Shown: positions 33,465 through 45,300 of the stretch, piece after piece | Layout: each line of letters begins with the position of its first letter | Numbering within the stretch: the stretch's first letter is position 1 | Notes under the pieces: generated by a model | What the model saw: only the letters and a program-made list of their open reading frames with translations | What the model was told of the DNA's origin: nothing | Database searches by the model: none | Translations under genes and position numbers: made by a program | Assembly: GCA_033819885.1 (NCBI GenBank) | Contig: JAQYUZ010000003.1 | Span: 558,001-622,000 of the forward strand | DNA length: 64,000 bases | Direction: 5' to 3' | From: Microbotryomycetes sp. JL201 | Taxonomy: Eukaryota > Basidiomycota > Microbotryomycetes

Positions 33465-33577
33465 GTTTGCTGCTCGTGTGCACTGTGTTGTGTAAATGTA
33501 ATTGCGACCCTTTCTGGAATATCAATACCATGGCGAGTGCGTTGTGGAACAACAGTGAACGATCGTTACAAATGCGG

Positions 33578-36218
33578 CTATACCCAAGGATTGTTCTTGC
33601 CTCTACCAAGATCACCGAAAGATTCTGGATCGTCCGAATCGTTCGACTTGTCCGATTCTTCACCGACATCAGAAATTGGCTGCCCTTGCTCGTTTCGATC
33701 GAGTTTGAACCGAGTTGAAGGAGACCGATCGCCGCGCTGGCCTCCATCAGATTCGTCTTGGCGTCCGTGGTGGTCTCGCAAGCTTTGACGGGACGACTTT
33801 GTCGTACGAACGAGGTTTACGGCCGACTCGTCCGAATGTTCGAGCCTGATCGCCTTGCCCTTGCCTTTCATTTTTCTATACTTTTCCCTCCTCTTGACGG
33901 ACCTCCACTTCAACACGCCCCACAATATCAAAACAATCATGACGATCAACAAGAACAAGACGGCAGTTCGTCTAGGTCCGTAGGTCAATTCGTGATCCTT
34001 GTCGTAACCATCTTCGGTCAACAAATCAGCTTCCGTCAGCCCTTGTTTTGTTTCTTGCTCAAGTCGAGCGGCTTCTTCAACTTCTTTGATTGTAGTGCCG
34101 TTTGGATGGGTTGCGCCGAGGACGGCTTCCGTTTCTTTGCCGATCCGACTGGGGATACGTGCGGCTGATCCAGCAGCATGCAAGGTGTCGACTTGCATGA
34201 AGCGAACTGGAACGGACTGTCTCAGCTCAATAACACTGCGAATCTAGTCCTTACGTACTGAGCATGTCATGAGCAGCCAACGGTTGGTCGCGAGGAACCA
34301 CTGCGGACAGAGTTGAGCAACCAGCCTCGCATGACAAAGACGGGACTTCTCTTACTATGTGACGCATTCAGCACTTTGACGTAAGTCAGGTTCCGCTCTG
34401 TCGTCCAGTATCCAGCGAGATTTCCATCGACTGACCATTCGAGCGACTGCGTTTCATTCTGCTGTAGGTTGCGTGTCAGTCGTCGACCCGCCGCCGCATG
34501 AGCAGAAATCGACTCACAAAGCCAGTAGCTCCGTTCCACTCAAGATTGTCTATCATAGCTTCAATGCCCGTCGAGGCGCACTGTGATGTAAAGCGGCTCA
34601 GCGTCTTCACTGCGAGAAGTTGCCTGTTTGACGCACCATAAGGTCGCGTTCGCCAGCATACAGTAAAACTCTGATGATATTTGTCAGCCCGATGGTGCAT
34701 ACTTGCGCGGTGAAGACTCACGGCATCGCTTCGAGCAGTTCTGGCAACAAAGATACGGCAGGAACAGATTTTGGTGTCCAAAAATGCGAGCCGACCGTGC
34801 TAGAGCATTGTGTCCAGGGATGTAATCGCGCGCCTTGCTCAGCATGAAGCGCTTTGACTGTGTCATTTCTCTGTGAATGGCACCTGCTAAGTAAGCCAAA
34901 GCTTTGTCCGGGTCCGGGTGTGGACTGACTCTGAGGTACGCCGTCACATCCTTGAGCTCCGGCGGCCACTCTGTCCCGCACTTTTCGTACAAGTCAGTGT
35001 CATATTGGTTCATACACAGATCGCTACGAGAGACAAAGCTCGAATCAGTTTTCCAGATAGCCTGAACTCAACGACAACCTCACTCTTTCTTTGTCGCTGC
35101 ACTGATCGCACCCAAAATTTCTTCGCACGAACCAACAAGGACCATGCCCTGTTGCGACGGGTTTGATGTCTCTGCTTTCTCGTACTGCTCGACGCATTTT
35201 TCGACGGCCGCTTGCACAGACTTGTAGCCGCTTGAGCCGCTCTTGACGAGCTTGCGATCTACAAGATACTGCAGATAGGCTGGATACTGATCTTTTGGCG
35301 ATATCCAGCCGTTTCCGATTATAAGACCCTTCAATCGAGTCTGCAGATCTGACGACCGTAGGATTGTGTCTGCGAAGTACGGTATGTATTGGCCAGCGTA
35401 GCTTTCACCGGCAATGTAGGTCTGGCCAAACAAATCTCCGAGTCAGTTTCGTAAGCTTGCCCTGGGTGGCTGCGAGCGCACATCGACTGCTTGATATTCT
35501 GGAAAGACTTTGTAAAAGTTGCCCAAAAACGTCGCGACGTGTTCTGCAGCCTGAGCCAGCTCTCGAACGTTGTCATTCTTTGTCACATACGAGAATCCCG
35601 TTCCAGCCGGCTGATCAACTGTGGCGTGCGATCATGTCAGGCTGAGATGAGGAATAAGCGCAGGCCATGGCGTTCGTTGCTCACCGAACAATACAGATGC
35701 ATACTCGTTCCATCCGCTAACTGCCCGCAATGTTCCGTCTTGATTGATTCGGAATGGACCAATCTCAATCATCCTGCGATATCCATGAGTTTATAGTCAC
35801 GTGGAGAGTGAGAGTGGCGCAGCTTACGCTCCGTCAAAGCTCGAGCAACCGGGGCCACCGTTGAACCAAAGCAAGAGACGCTGCCGTTTTGGTATGTGGC
35901 GTTGGCGTGCCAGCAGAAAGTACAAGTGTGCGTCCGAATCCGCAACGAGCGCATTCTGACGGGTTGAGGGAAGATGCCCAGCGAACAGAGCCAAGCTTGA
36001 TGATTCTGAGCTTGGCGGGGATAGTCAGGGCAGGATCATACTCATTGCTGACCGTGTGACTGCTTACGATTGAGCCCTGGCAAGTCTGACACGTAGAAAG
36101 ACGCCTGCGTTGGCAGTTGCTCGGCTTGACGCTGCTCGAGAGCAACCGCTCGCCGACGCCGGCGAGCTGGCCGCTGTCCATCGAGGTCCTGAGTAGTTTC
36201 AGGCGGGACCCTGACCAT
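33578..36218 (-). CDS. KEX1: Kex1-type serine carboxypeptidase (5' end unresolved)
   Basis: Late-Golgi S10 carboxypeptidase that trims C-terminal Lys/Arg from Kex2-processed peptides. Twelve exons from the first in-frame ATG (36218-36068, 36005-35828, 35773-35685, 35618-35482, 35421-35084, 35023-34926, 34857-34722, 34670-34637, 34580-34518, 34458-34356, 34300-34259, 34206-33578), 665 aa. Catalytic triad: Ser in YIAGESYAGQYIPY, Asp in LLYAGERDLM, His in PLAAHDML. Also ASFYVSDLPGLN, FAGHLPSTRQNALV, LLLWFNGGPGCSSFDGAM, VDQPAGTGFSY. The C-terminus has one membrane segment (TAVLFLLIVMIVLILWGVL) and an acidic Ser/Asp-rich cytosolic tail, the Kex1 layout. No signal peptide follows the ATG at 36218, so an upstream exon carrying it (before about 36405) is likely missing from this model. 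Confidence 0.9.
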
Positions 36219-36420
36219 CGGGTTGGCTGACGGGCAGTGCCGTTCGTCTGGACCGCAGCACGTGACACCGGGACGGACTGAGCGAGACAAGTTGGCACGT
36301 CTTTTGCTCCTTCATTCCCGCCTAGACGGCTCGTAGTCGAGCACAACAAATCTATGGCTTCGCAAGTCGAGGCTTAGCGACGCGAAACAAACACCTGTAG
36401 CAAGCATTCTGCATCCAGGC

Positions 36421-38382
36421 ATGACCCAACGTACTGTGCTCGCGTTTGCGACGCTCGCAGCCTTGTCGGCAGGCACAAATTATGCTGTCAGTAGAACAAG
36501 CCTGACTCTTTGGTCCAAACTGCGACTGATGTGCGCCTTGCCAGTTCTCATCATGGGCTCCGCAGCTTGCGGATCGATTGCACCTGAGCTCAAAGGCATG
36601 TCGCGTCCAACACAGCCGTCACTGTCCGCTGATCCATCAGGGAACTCTTATTTGCACAGGCGACAAACCTTGTCGGCGCAGCGGGCAATGCTGGGGTGTA
36701 CTTGAGCGGACCGAGTCTGGGAATGGTCGTCGACCGCAGAGGGTGCAGGCTCGTGCTCTCCATTGCAGCTGCGACACTATTCATGGGTTATTTGATGCTC
36801 CATGCCATCTACGTCGGAGGAGAGACGGGGCCATACAGGAACTGGGGTCTCACTGGTCTCGTCATTGGCGAACTGCTCACGGGAGTAGGCAGTTCCGCCG
36901 GCTTGGGTGCTGCGGTCAACGGCGTCTCCAAGTCGTTCTCAGCGCAACACAGGGGAGCGGCTGTCGCCACAGTCGTCGCCGGCTTTGGCTTGTCCGCTTT
37001 CTTGTACTCTTCCCTGTCACGCGCGGTGGCGTCAAGCGAGTCTGATTCGACCTCGACATTCCTCTTGCTGCTCGCGTTTGGGTGCGGGATCAGCATGGTA
37101 CTTGGATCAATCTTCGTTCGACCAGTCCTGCCGCTCTCGGGCGAGCGCAAGATCGGCTACAGTGCCGTCAGCACTGACGAACCAGTCGTTGGCAGGTCTT
37201 CGTCTTCTCGACCGAGTTCGCCAGCACTTGACCCCGTATCGAGCAAGCCCGTACCACTGTCAAGGACCTCACCCGAACTTGACGGCTCGCACATCGTCGA
37301 ACGTCACCGCCGGTCTTCGTCCAAGGAGCGCGAAACCTTTGCTGGAGATCTGGACGTGAACGGCAGAGCGCTGCTCGTCGATGCCGACTTTCACGTCATG
37401 TTTGCTTTCCTCGGCTTGTGTGCAGGTATTGGGCTTATGTGTGAGAAGGGCTGATGACCTTTTTGACGTGGCCCGAGAGGGAAGCTGACGCGCGTTGTCA
37501 ACTATAGATCTGAACAACTTGGGGTAATTGAACCGACGGAAACATTCTCAAAGCAACTAACAGCAGATCTGCAGCACGATCATAGTCACATTGTCGCACG
37601 GAACAAACCTGACGCCCGCGCAAGTTTCAAAAGCTCAGGTGCGCAAGACTACCGGCACGATCTGTCAGTCTGAGGGCTGATACGTTTTGCCATCTCGCTA
37701 GGCACATCTCGTGTCGTTGCTGTCGATCTGCAATTGCCTTGGCCGCCTCGCCGTCGGGTTCGCGGGCGACTGGTGCTCGCATCATTGCCCAGCAGAGTGG
37801 CGATTTCCAAGAATCCGCTGGTACATGGTTGTTGCTGCGGGTTTCATGGCATCGCAAGTGGTCGCCGTGCTGGCTGACTCACTTGACGGTTGGCGCGGCT
37901 TGTTTCTGCCCACGGCCGTGGTCGGGTGCGTCAGATCGTCCAAGTTGGCCCAACTCGCTCGCAATCTCTGACGATAATTCGACCAGGCTATCGTATGGCG
38001 CTCTCTTCAGTGTCTCTCCAGTCGTCTGCCTCGAGCGCTTTGGGTTGCCATCGTTCGGTGAGCGTCGGGCGAATTTGCGTCGAAGGATATTCGCAAATTG
38101 CTGATCGTCGATGATTGCCGGTTATTGCCGCGCACTTCTGTGCACTTCACAGCGACCAACAACGGCATTTTGACGTTGTCGCCAGCCGTGTTCGGTAACT
38201 TGGCGAATGCCGTCTTTGGGTACGTTTACGATTCTCGAGTTGACGAAGCAACACCCGACGGCGCGCATCTGTGCACTCTAGGCAGGGCGTGCTTTGCGCC
38301 TGCGTTCTATACGACTATTCTCATGTCGCTGTGTGCGTTTGCCGCGGCTGTCGTCTTGTCAAGCAGGCGATCGATGCGTTGA
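36421..38382 (+). CDS. MCH1/nodulin-like major facilitator transporter
   Basis: Multi-pass MFS protein of the group containing yeast Mch1 and plant nodulin-like carriers; substrate unknown, vacuolar membrane in yeast. Eight exons (36421-36486, 36545-36595, 36660-37440, 37509-37524, 37575-37638, 37702-37925, 37987-38057, 38153-38382), 500 aa. Landmarks: LAALSAGTNYAFSSWAPQL, ATNLVGAAGNAGVYLSGP, VGSSAGLGAAVNGVSKSF, RGAAVATVVAGFGLSAF, a Ser-rich central loop of about 90 residues, GIGLMYLNNLG, SLLSICNCLGRLAVGFAGDW, LSYGALFSVSPVV, NNGILTLSPAVFGNLANAVFG. Intron 36596-36659 starts GC (AAG|GCATGT). Exon 4 is 16 nt. The gene starts very close to the 5' end of the divergent KEX1 gene. Confidence 0.88.
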
Positions 38383-38594
38383 GCCGTGCCACCGATACCC
38401 GTCTCGAATCATTTTGGGATTTTGCGTAGACTCGGGGATAGAGGTAGAGAATGTTTCCTATGATGTCAAACACGAGTTCTGTTGTTGTTCCATGCTTATC
38501 GTGTCAAGAGTGACTCGTCTTGCCATTCTTAGGCCTGGGTCGCCTAACTTCCCGTCCAACCAAGTGCCTTCGCGGAGGGCCGAAACGCCGTGCG

Positions 38595-41500
38595 ATGCAG
38601 CCGCATGAAGGCCAGGAAGAGAGTTTTGCGTGGCAGCAAGGCTTGCAAGGCCAGAACCGGTACGATGCAGAGGCGAATGCAGATGCTTGGCGAAGCCTCA
38701 GCCTGCTCGTCGGCCAACAGCACGAGCTGATGGCGCAGGTGCGTCCGATCCGCGGCACAGTCAGGAATCGAAACGTCTGACGGCTCCTTTCGATGCCTCT
38801 GCAGCACCACGAGCGGCAGCAGGTGAGATCTCGGCGTCACCATCTGGCGCAATCAACGCTCGAGACTCCTCCGCATTCGCACTTTGTTAACACATTCGTC
38901 TGCCGTGGGCTCACAGGAGGTAGATCGGCGCAGAACCGAATATCAAGTTGACGCAACGGGCCAGCTGTTTGAGCATTGGACGCTTGACCGGCAGCCGCAG
39001 GCGGCAGTCGGCCCTTCGCAGCGCGGATCGCTCGTCGCTGCGGCTGGAGTATCGACCACAACGACGACGACATCATCGGCGCTTAGGGATCAGCAGCTTG
39101 CAACGGGCACGTACTTGCCACCGAGACAGCCGCCCACACACACGTTTCCTACCTACAATCACCTTGTGTACGAGCACGCCGAGCCATGGCTTGCCGATGC
39201 CCCAACGTGGCACCATCCTGCCGCGCCTGCGGACGCTCACGTGCACCAGCCCGTGGCGTCAGGCGTGCCCGGCGCCTTGCCGGTATCGCCAACCGACACG
39301 TCATCGCCATCGTATCCGATCCCACTCCAACTGCATCAGCAGCAGCAATATGGATATCCTGTGCATTCTTATGAGCAGGCCGCCTTCATGCGCAACTCGT
39401 ATCAGCCGCAACATCCTCAAACGTTCCCGACGCCACCGCTCGCCAAACTCGAAGCAGGCAGCCTGACTGACACGGCAGCATCGAATTCCTTGAATCGCCA
39501 GCCTCGTATTTCAGTCACGTCGAGCATCTGGCCTGCAGATTTTGCAACAGACTCGCCGCAACGACCGGGTTTCGCGCGCCAGATATCGTCAAATTCTGTA
39601 GAGACTGCATCGACAGCCGGTCGTGCTGACCAGTCGTCCAGAACATCAGGCGGCAGTCTGTCTCGTGGCACGCCTGAGCAAAGTGTACAACAGCTGGGAG
39701 GCGAGACTCTGATGCGAGATCAAAGCAGGCGTCTAGCACCGCACACTGCTGATGCCGGAGTCCAATATGAAGATACGTTTCGTGCGGACTTGTCCCACGC
39801 ATCCCGAAAACAGAGCTCTACGGTGGGTGTTGGGCGTCGCGCGTCCTGTGAGCGAATCGTTGTTCAAGTGTTTGGTTTGCAGACCGGCTACGGCACGCAA
39901 CGCTGTGCAAGCGAGACAGACGCCTCATATAATTCAAGGTTCACCTCCACTGAGCCTGTTGAGCCGAACACTTTCGGTCCGTCCGCTTCCACATTGGCGG
40001 AAGCGGCCCGAACCGTCGACTTTGCAGCTGCGAACGAGGCTTTGACAGGTCGTAGAGCCGCTTCGACTGCTGCCAAGAGGTCAAAGACGCGAAGCAATGG
40101 GAAGGGAAAACAGGGTCAACGCCGCCCGGAAGAAGGCGGTGACTTCGTTGCAGAGCAAGCGCAGGTCCACCACCGTCCTCCGAGGAAGGGCAGTCGAAGA
40201 AGCGTTGCAGACGAGACCGTCCATTGCACCTCGTGCAACAAGCTGATCGCTACATTCACTCTGCGTGGTCGAAGAGAAGACATGGAAGTTCCTCACGCAG
40301 CTGCGTTCCGTTGCGTCGAGTGCTATAGAGCTGAGGCAGCTGCCGAAGGCGCATCCGAAGAAGCAAACGCCGGCCAAGCAGATGCAACCGTCACGTCGAG
40401 CGAACCTACGATGTCGAAAACGATCTCATTTCGCAAGCGTCACAACAAGCGAGTCGATCAATCTTCCTCTCGCAACCCTATCACGGCATGCGACGTCTGC
40501 TTGCGCGATATAGCCGCTGGATCGATTGTGGCCAAAGACGGCCAAGCGTCCATAGACTTTCATGTTGAAGTGGTTTGTGCGAGCTGCTCCCAGAAGTACC
40601 AACGGTGCAGCGACTGTGGCGGCGGCGGCGGCATACGACTTGGTGTTGGCAAGTGGCGCTCTAAGCAACTGTTTCCACCTGGTCGCAAGACGTGTTCACT
40701 CTCGCATGCGCGCCTTGGTGCGCTCTCGGACATGACCTAGTAAGCTGCGTACAGAACGTGAGGCTTGGCGACATGGCTGACCTGACAAATGCAGCGACAT
40801 CCACTTTGTCGGGGACATTCCAGCCGCTGAACTTGAAAGTGTGACGGCCATTTGCGGAAAGATTTTCTCCAATACGAGTGAGCTGCGTCCGTCTCCGAGC
40901 GCCAGTCAGCGGGTGACATGGCCTCTGCTGGCAGTGTTTGCGAGTTTGTGCATTCCCGAAGTTTTCGAACAGCAGCACTCGATTGCAAAATCTTATGAAG
41001 AAGTCGCCATGATGGCGTCACGAGGTTGGCAAGGTTTATCACCGATGTTGCGCCCGGTAGATCGTTCGAGAGCTGGTTGGCCAGCGTGTGATGACTGACT
41101 GCTGGCTCAATCAGGACACTCGACCCGCAGGCAACATCAGAAGGTAACGGGAGACGGACCCCTAGCAACATTCCTCACGAGCCTGACAGTCTTGCCTCAC
41201 AGGTATCTCGCAGTTCGTTCATGCATGCCAAACCCGAGGAAAGCGAAGGACAACACTCCGCAACAACCTGTCCCTCCTGATTCTGTCGTACTTCGACCGA
41301 ACAAGGAAGTCGCCGGCTTTGTCATCTCTGAATGGGATGTGAGTGGCGCTTGCAATAGCTTGTTGCCCGTTCAATCCGAAAACATGCGCTGACCAGCTCG
41401 CGTAGATGGATCACGGTAGTGTATTCCTTTCGGTCGTTGTGCCCTGGGTGAGCTGCATGAGTACGATTGGCTCATCTGCATGCTGAGGCTTGTGCGTCCT

Positions 41501-42101
41501 GTAGGCGATGGGCGAGGTGTATGATGCGACGTAAGTCTTGTCGATGCTCGAACGATCTCGAAGCCTACGACGCTCAATTCTCTTGCATCAACAGCACGAT
41601 CCTGATTCAGGAAATGTTCCAGCACATCATCGGAGACAGAAACCGGATGAGTCGCGAGCGCCAACAGATTGGTCTCGCGCCGTTGCCCGAAGTCGATGAG
41701 ACTTGGACGATGATGTTTTTCAAGCGAGACTCTCGAATGATTCAGCATTTGACCAAGAAGCGCGGATTCATGTTCCTGGAAGACTATGTCAAAATTTATC
41801 CCGAGACGGATGTGAGTCGGTTTCCACCGATCAGACCGATCTATCTTCCTGTGGCACGTGAGTCGGACAGTGCGACGCGTTCTTTGAGCGTCCATTGACG
41901 TGATGATATGATGGCTGAGCAGGCCAGCAAGGATGGTCAGTCATGGTCAAACGCAAGGCCCCACACGAGACAGAGTTCTTTCCGATCAGACGGACAGCGA
42001 CGTCTGCTGGAGTTGAGCGCAAGATCAAGGAGCAAAAAGCGCGTTCAAGACGGGCCGAGGCTGCAGCAGCTGAATCGGAATCAAAGGGGGACGAGGCGTG
42101 A
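38595..42101 (+). CDS. Cysteine-rich orphan with a GNAT-like segment
   Basis: Eleven exons (38595-38738, 38805-38822, 38917-40739, 40795-40877, 40935-41002, 41061-41143, 41203-41338, 41406-41447, 41505-41530, 41595-41811, 41928-42101) give 937 aa. Residues up to about 450 are Gln/Ser/Pro-rich and disordered. Then come two cysteine clusters: HCTSCNKLIATF with FRCVECY, and ACDVCLRDIAAGSI with VVCASCSQKYQRCSDCGGG, probably binding zinc. A folded part follows: WRSKQLFPPGRKTCSLSHAR, YEEIVRELVGQRVMTDCW, RRYLAVRSCMPNPRK, VAGFVISEWDMDHGSVFLS, VVVPWAMGEVYDATTILI, TWTMMFFKRDSRMIQHL. The VAGF...LSVVVPW order resembles an acetyltransferase (GNAT) fold, but no acetyl-CoA loop is certain. The tail is basic. 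I cannot name the family. The intron 41003-41060 has a non-consensus donor (GTCGCC), and a stop-free segment near 39824-39887 could be another intron. Confidence 0.65.
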
Positions 42102-42322
42102 CATTTCCAACCGAGGCGTGACAGTTTCGGCCGAGCTGGATCCACTTTTGTTTATAATTTGATCATGCATGCTCAAAGTTGGCAGAACAATCAATGATAC
42201 TGGAAAGGGATGCATGAAGGTTGTACCTATCCACCAAGGGTAGTGTTTCGGGTCATGTGGTGCCCTCCCAGGTTTGGCTCGACCGCCGATCGGGCAGTGA
42301 GACAGTGCACGCGCACCCACAC

Positions 42323-45300
42323 ATGGCGGTGGCGCTGCCGCCCCCTTTACCACGGCGTGTTACGTATGTGTTGCCTCCCCCGGCTGCACCTCCGCCTGTG
42401 TTGTCGTTGCCGCCGAGCGAGCTGAGGTCGATCGGCCGCACCGCGCCGTCTTTCATCGTTCGCCAAGGCACGCTGCCCAAGTGGCACCTGGACAGATTCC
42501 AACGCGAACAAGACACAGCGCACCCGCGACATCGACTGAACGTGCAGGCGCTCGCGCTCGACCTGTCGACGGCCGTGCACGACACCGAGCAGCGCGGCCA
42601 TGATGCCGAAATTGACCATGCACACGAGGATGCACCCGCAGGACTGCTGTACACGGCAGGCAGAGACGGCCTGCTGTGCTCGTACGAGCTTGGCTTGCCG
42701 ACGAAGCGGCGCAAACGACGATATGGCTCGGCCGCAGCAGACTCGGACGACCTGATGACGACGGACGACCTCGCCAACGGGCCCGGGGATATGTCAGACG
42801 CAGAGTCCGACATCTCGACTTCGCTCAATCACCTCAACCTCGACGGCTTGCCAAAACACCCACGCAAATCATTTGGCGTCTCGAGCGGCGTACGGCCGAG
42901 AAAGGTGTCAGACACCCTGTGTGACCCCGATATCCCTCTTGAGCAACGCTGGGAAGTCGACAGTGTCGCGCTTGAATCAGGCACCAAGCCCCAGTCACGG
43001 TTCCGGCAATGCATTCAGTCACACACAGATGTCAGTACTTGAGGAGGTCTCGCCCTAGGCGAAAGCGCCCCGCTTAGTACGTCAACTTCAATTCCACAGT
43101 GGATAAACGACATTGTATTGTGTAACTACAATCGGACACGTGAGTCTGAGGTCTCATTGTCTACGCTAGCCTGTTGACCCATCGCATACCTGATCGGATT
43201 TGATCAGTCGTCTCTGCTTCGTCCGACTCGCTCGTGCTAGCATGGAATCCACACTCGACCAATCATGAAGACCAAATGATGCCGCACCAGATCGGACGTC
43301 ATGGCGATTACGTGAGGTGCCTCGCTGCAGCAAGAGACATGCACTGGGTCGCAAGCGGAGGTTTTGATCGCAAGATCAGGCTGTGGGACGTTGGAGAGGG
43401 CAGATCGAGCTCCGTCCGTGAGTCGTGGCTCAGAAAGCTCGAGTGTCGTCATGCAAGCCAACCCATGTGTGCCTCTTTAGTCGAACTGCCAAGTCCGCCG
43501 GCGTCAATTTATTCGCTTTGCGCGACTCCATCCGGGTCTCTGGTAGCAGCGGGCACGCCTGAACGTGTGGTGCGTGTGTGGGATCCAAGGTCACGTCGTC
43601 AAGTGTCGCGACTTGGCGGCCATACAGACAATATTCGAGATGTACTCGTCGGAGAGGAGGGCAAATGGGTTAGATCACTCTTGACCTAGCATGTCGAGAG
43701 AGGAGACTGACACTGACTTGCCTTGCAGCTATTGACGGCGTCATCAGACTCGACCGTGAAGCTTTGGTCGTTGAGCGCTCAAAAGTGCCTGTACACGTTC
43801 CAGCACCACAATGCGCCCGTCTGGTCCCTCTTTTCACAACATCCAAACCTCGAGATTTTCTACTCTGGCGACCGTGCCGGAAACATCTGCAAGGTTGACC
43901 TAGAAGGAACTGGCGATCCTCGCGAAGGCGAATGCATTTTGTTGGCACGTGACGGGCCGGAAGACGGGGCCGAGAGCGCCAAAGGTACGGATGGTATTAC
44001 TCAACTGGTCGCACAGGACGACTCTTTCGTTTGGGCTGCCGGCAACAGCAGTAGCGTCAAGCGCTGGCGAGACGTGGCGCCGCGCACACGCCGTGCCGGC
44101 GCCGTAGTAACACGGCGGGACGATCCATTCCGAGACTCTGTCACCGAGCTTGTCGAGAGCCCCGACGATGAACGTAAGCAAGAGCCTGCTCCGCGCGCTC
44201 GTACGGAAGACAAGGAAGCACCCCGTGGTCCGACCGTATCGTTTCTGGAGGGCCTAACGTCTGACCTCACCCGTACTACATCGTCCCCGACACCAACGTC
44301 TATCTTCTCAGCGCCCCAGGCGACCGCTTCGCATAGGCCTTCGTCTCTACGGACTCGGCCGACGGCGGCTTCAAACGCAAGTCAAACGACGAGACCGCTC
44401 TTCTTGCATGCCAGCAGCAGCACCGTATCCGAGTCGCTTTTTGACATTCCGTACGACTCGCTCGTCCCGCTCACGTTACCGGAGGATAGTTACTTTTCTC
44501 CCGCATTCACTAGTCGAGCACGCGACCCAGACGCTGCCACCATATATTCGTCCATGTCTGTTGGATCTCTACCACATGCTACCTCAGGTCATCGAGTGTC
44601 GATGTCGACATCGCCACCAGCTCTCAGGCCGCGAAGTATTCTCGATGCCCAAGATCAAGCGATGCAGATCGCTCGACGACAATTTGAAGAACGAGAAGAC
44701 TGTACTGAGGCTGCCCCGATGCGGACTTCGCCGGACGATGTGATTCTTGGACGACATGGCTTGGTCAAATGCGAGGTCCTCAACGACAGGCGACACGTTT
44801 TGACGATCGACACGGAGGGCGAAGTCGCCTTGTGGGACATTATCACGTGTCGGTGCATAGGTGTCTTTGCACCAGAAGAGATTGCACCTGCAACGAGACG
44901 TCCATCAGACGCGAATTCGGCCGTCAGCGCGTCCGGCAGCTTTGCTTCGGATTCTGTTCATGGCGCAGATGTGCTCGAATTTGTTCGAGACAAGATTGAA
45001 GGTGAAGCGGCCATCTCGACTTGGTGCAAGTGCGATACGCGAGTTGGCGCACTCAGCATTCACCTCGAAGAGAGCAGAGTGTTCGATGGGGAAGTGTACG
45101 CCGACGAATCGGGCGCTGGACGCCATGTCGAGCTTCCACCAGATCACAGGCTTAACTTGGGCAAATGGGTGCTTCGAAATCTTTTCGACGTGAGTCTGAA
45201 AGTGTAATCGTGCCGCGCAGTCTCATTGAAGCCCGTTCTCGACAGGCTTGGATCGAGGCAGAGATGGAGCTGCGCACGGGTGGAGGAACGCCAATGGCGG

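Noticed and set aside
41031-41060. 27-nt intron in the cysteine-rich orphan gene
   Set aside because: Too short and out of phase; the 58-nt intron 41003-41060 keeps frame and yields KSYEEIVRELVGQ.
40737-41171. 144-codon minus-strand open frame inside the cysteine-rich gene
   Set aside because: Antisense shadow of exons 4-6, which are phase-consistent on the plus strand; no motif.
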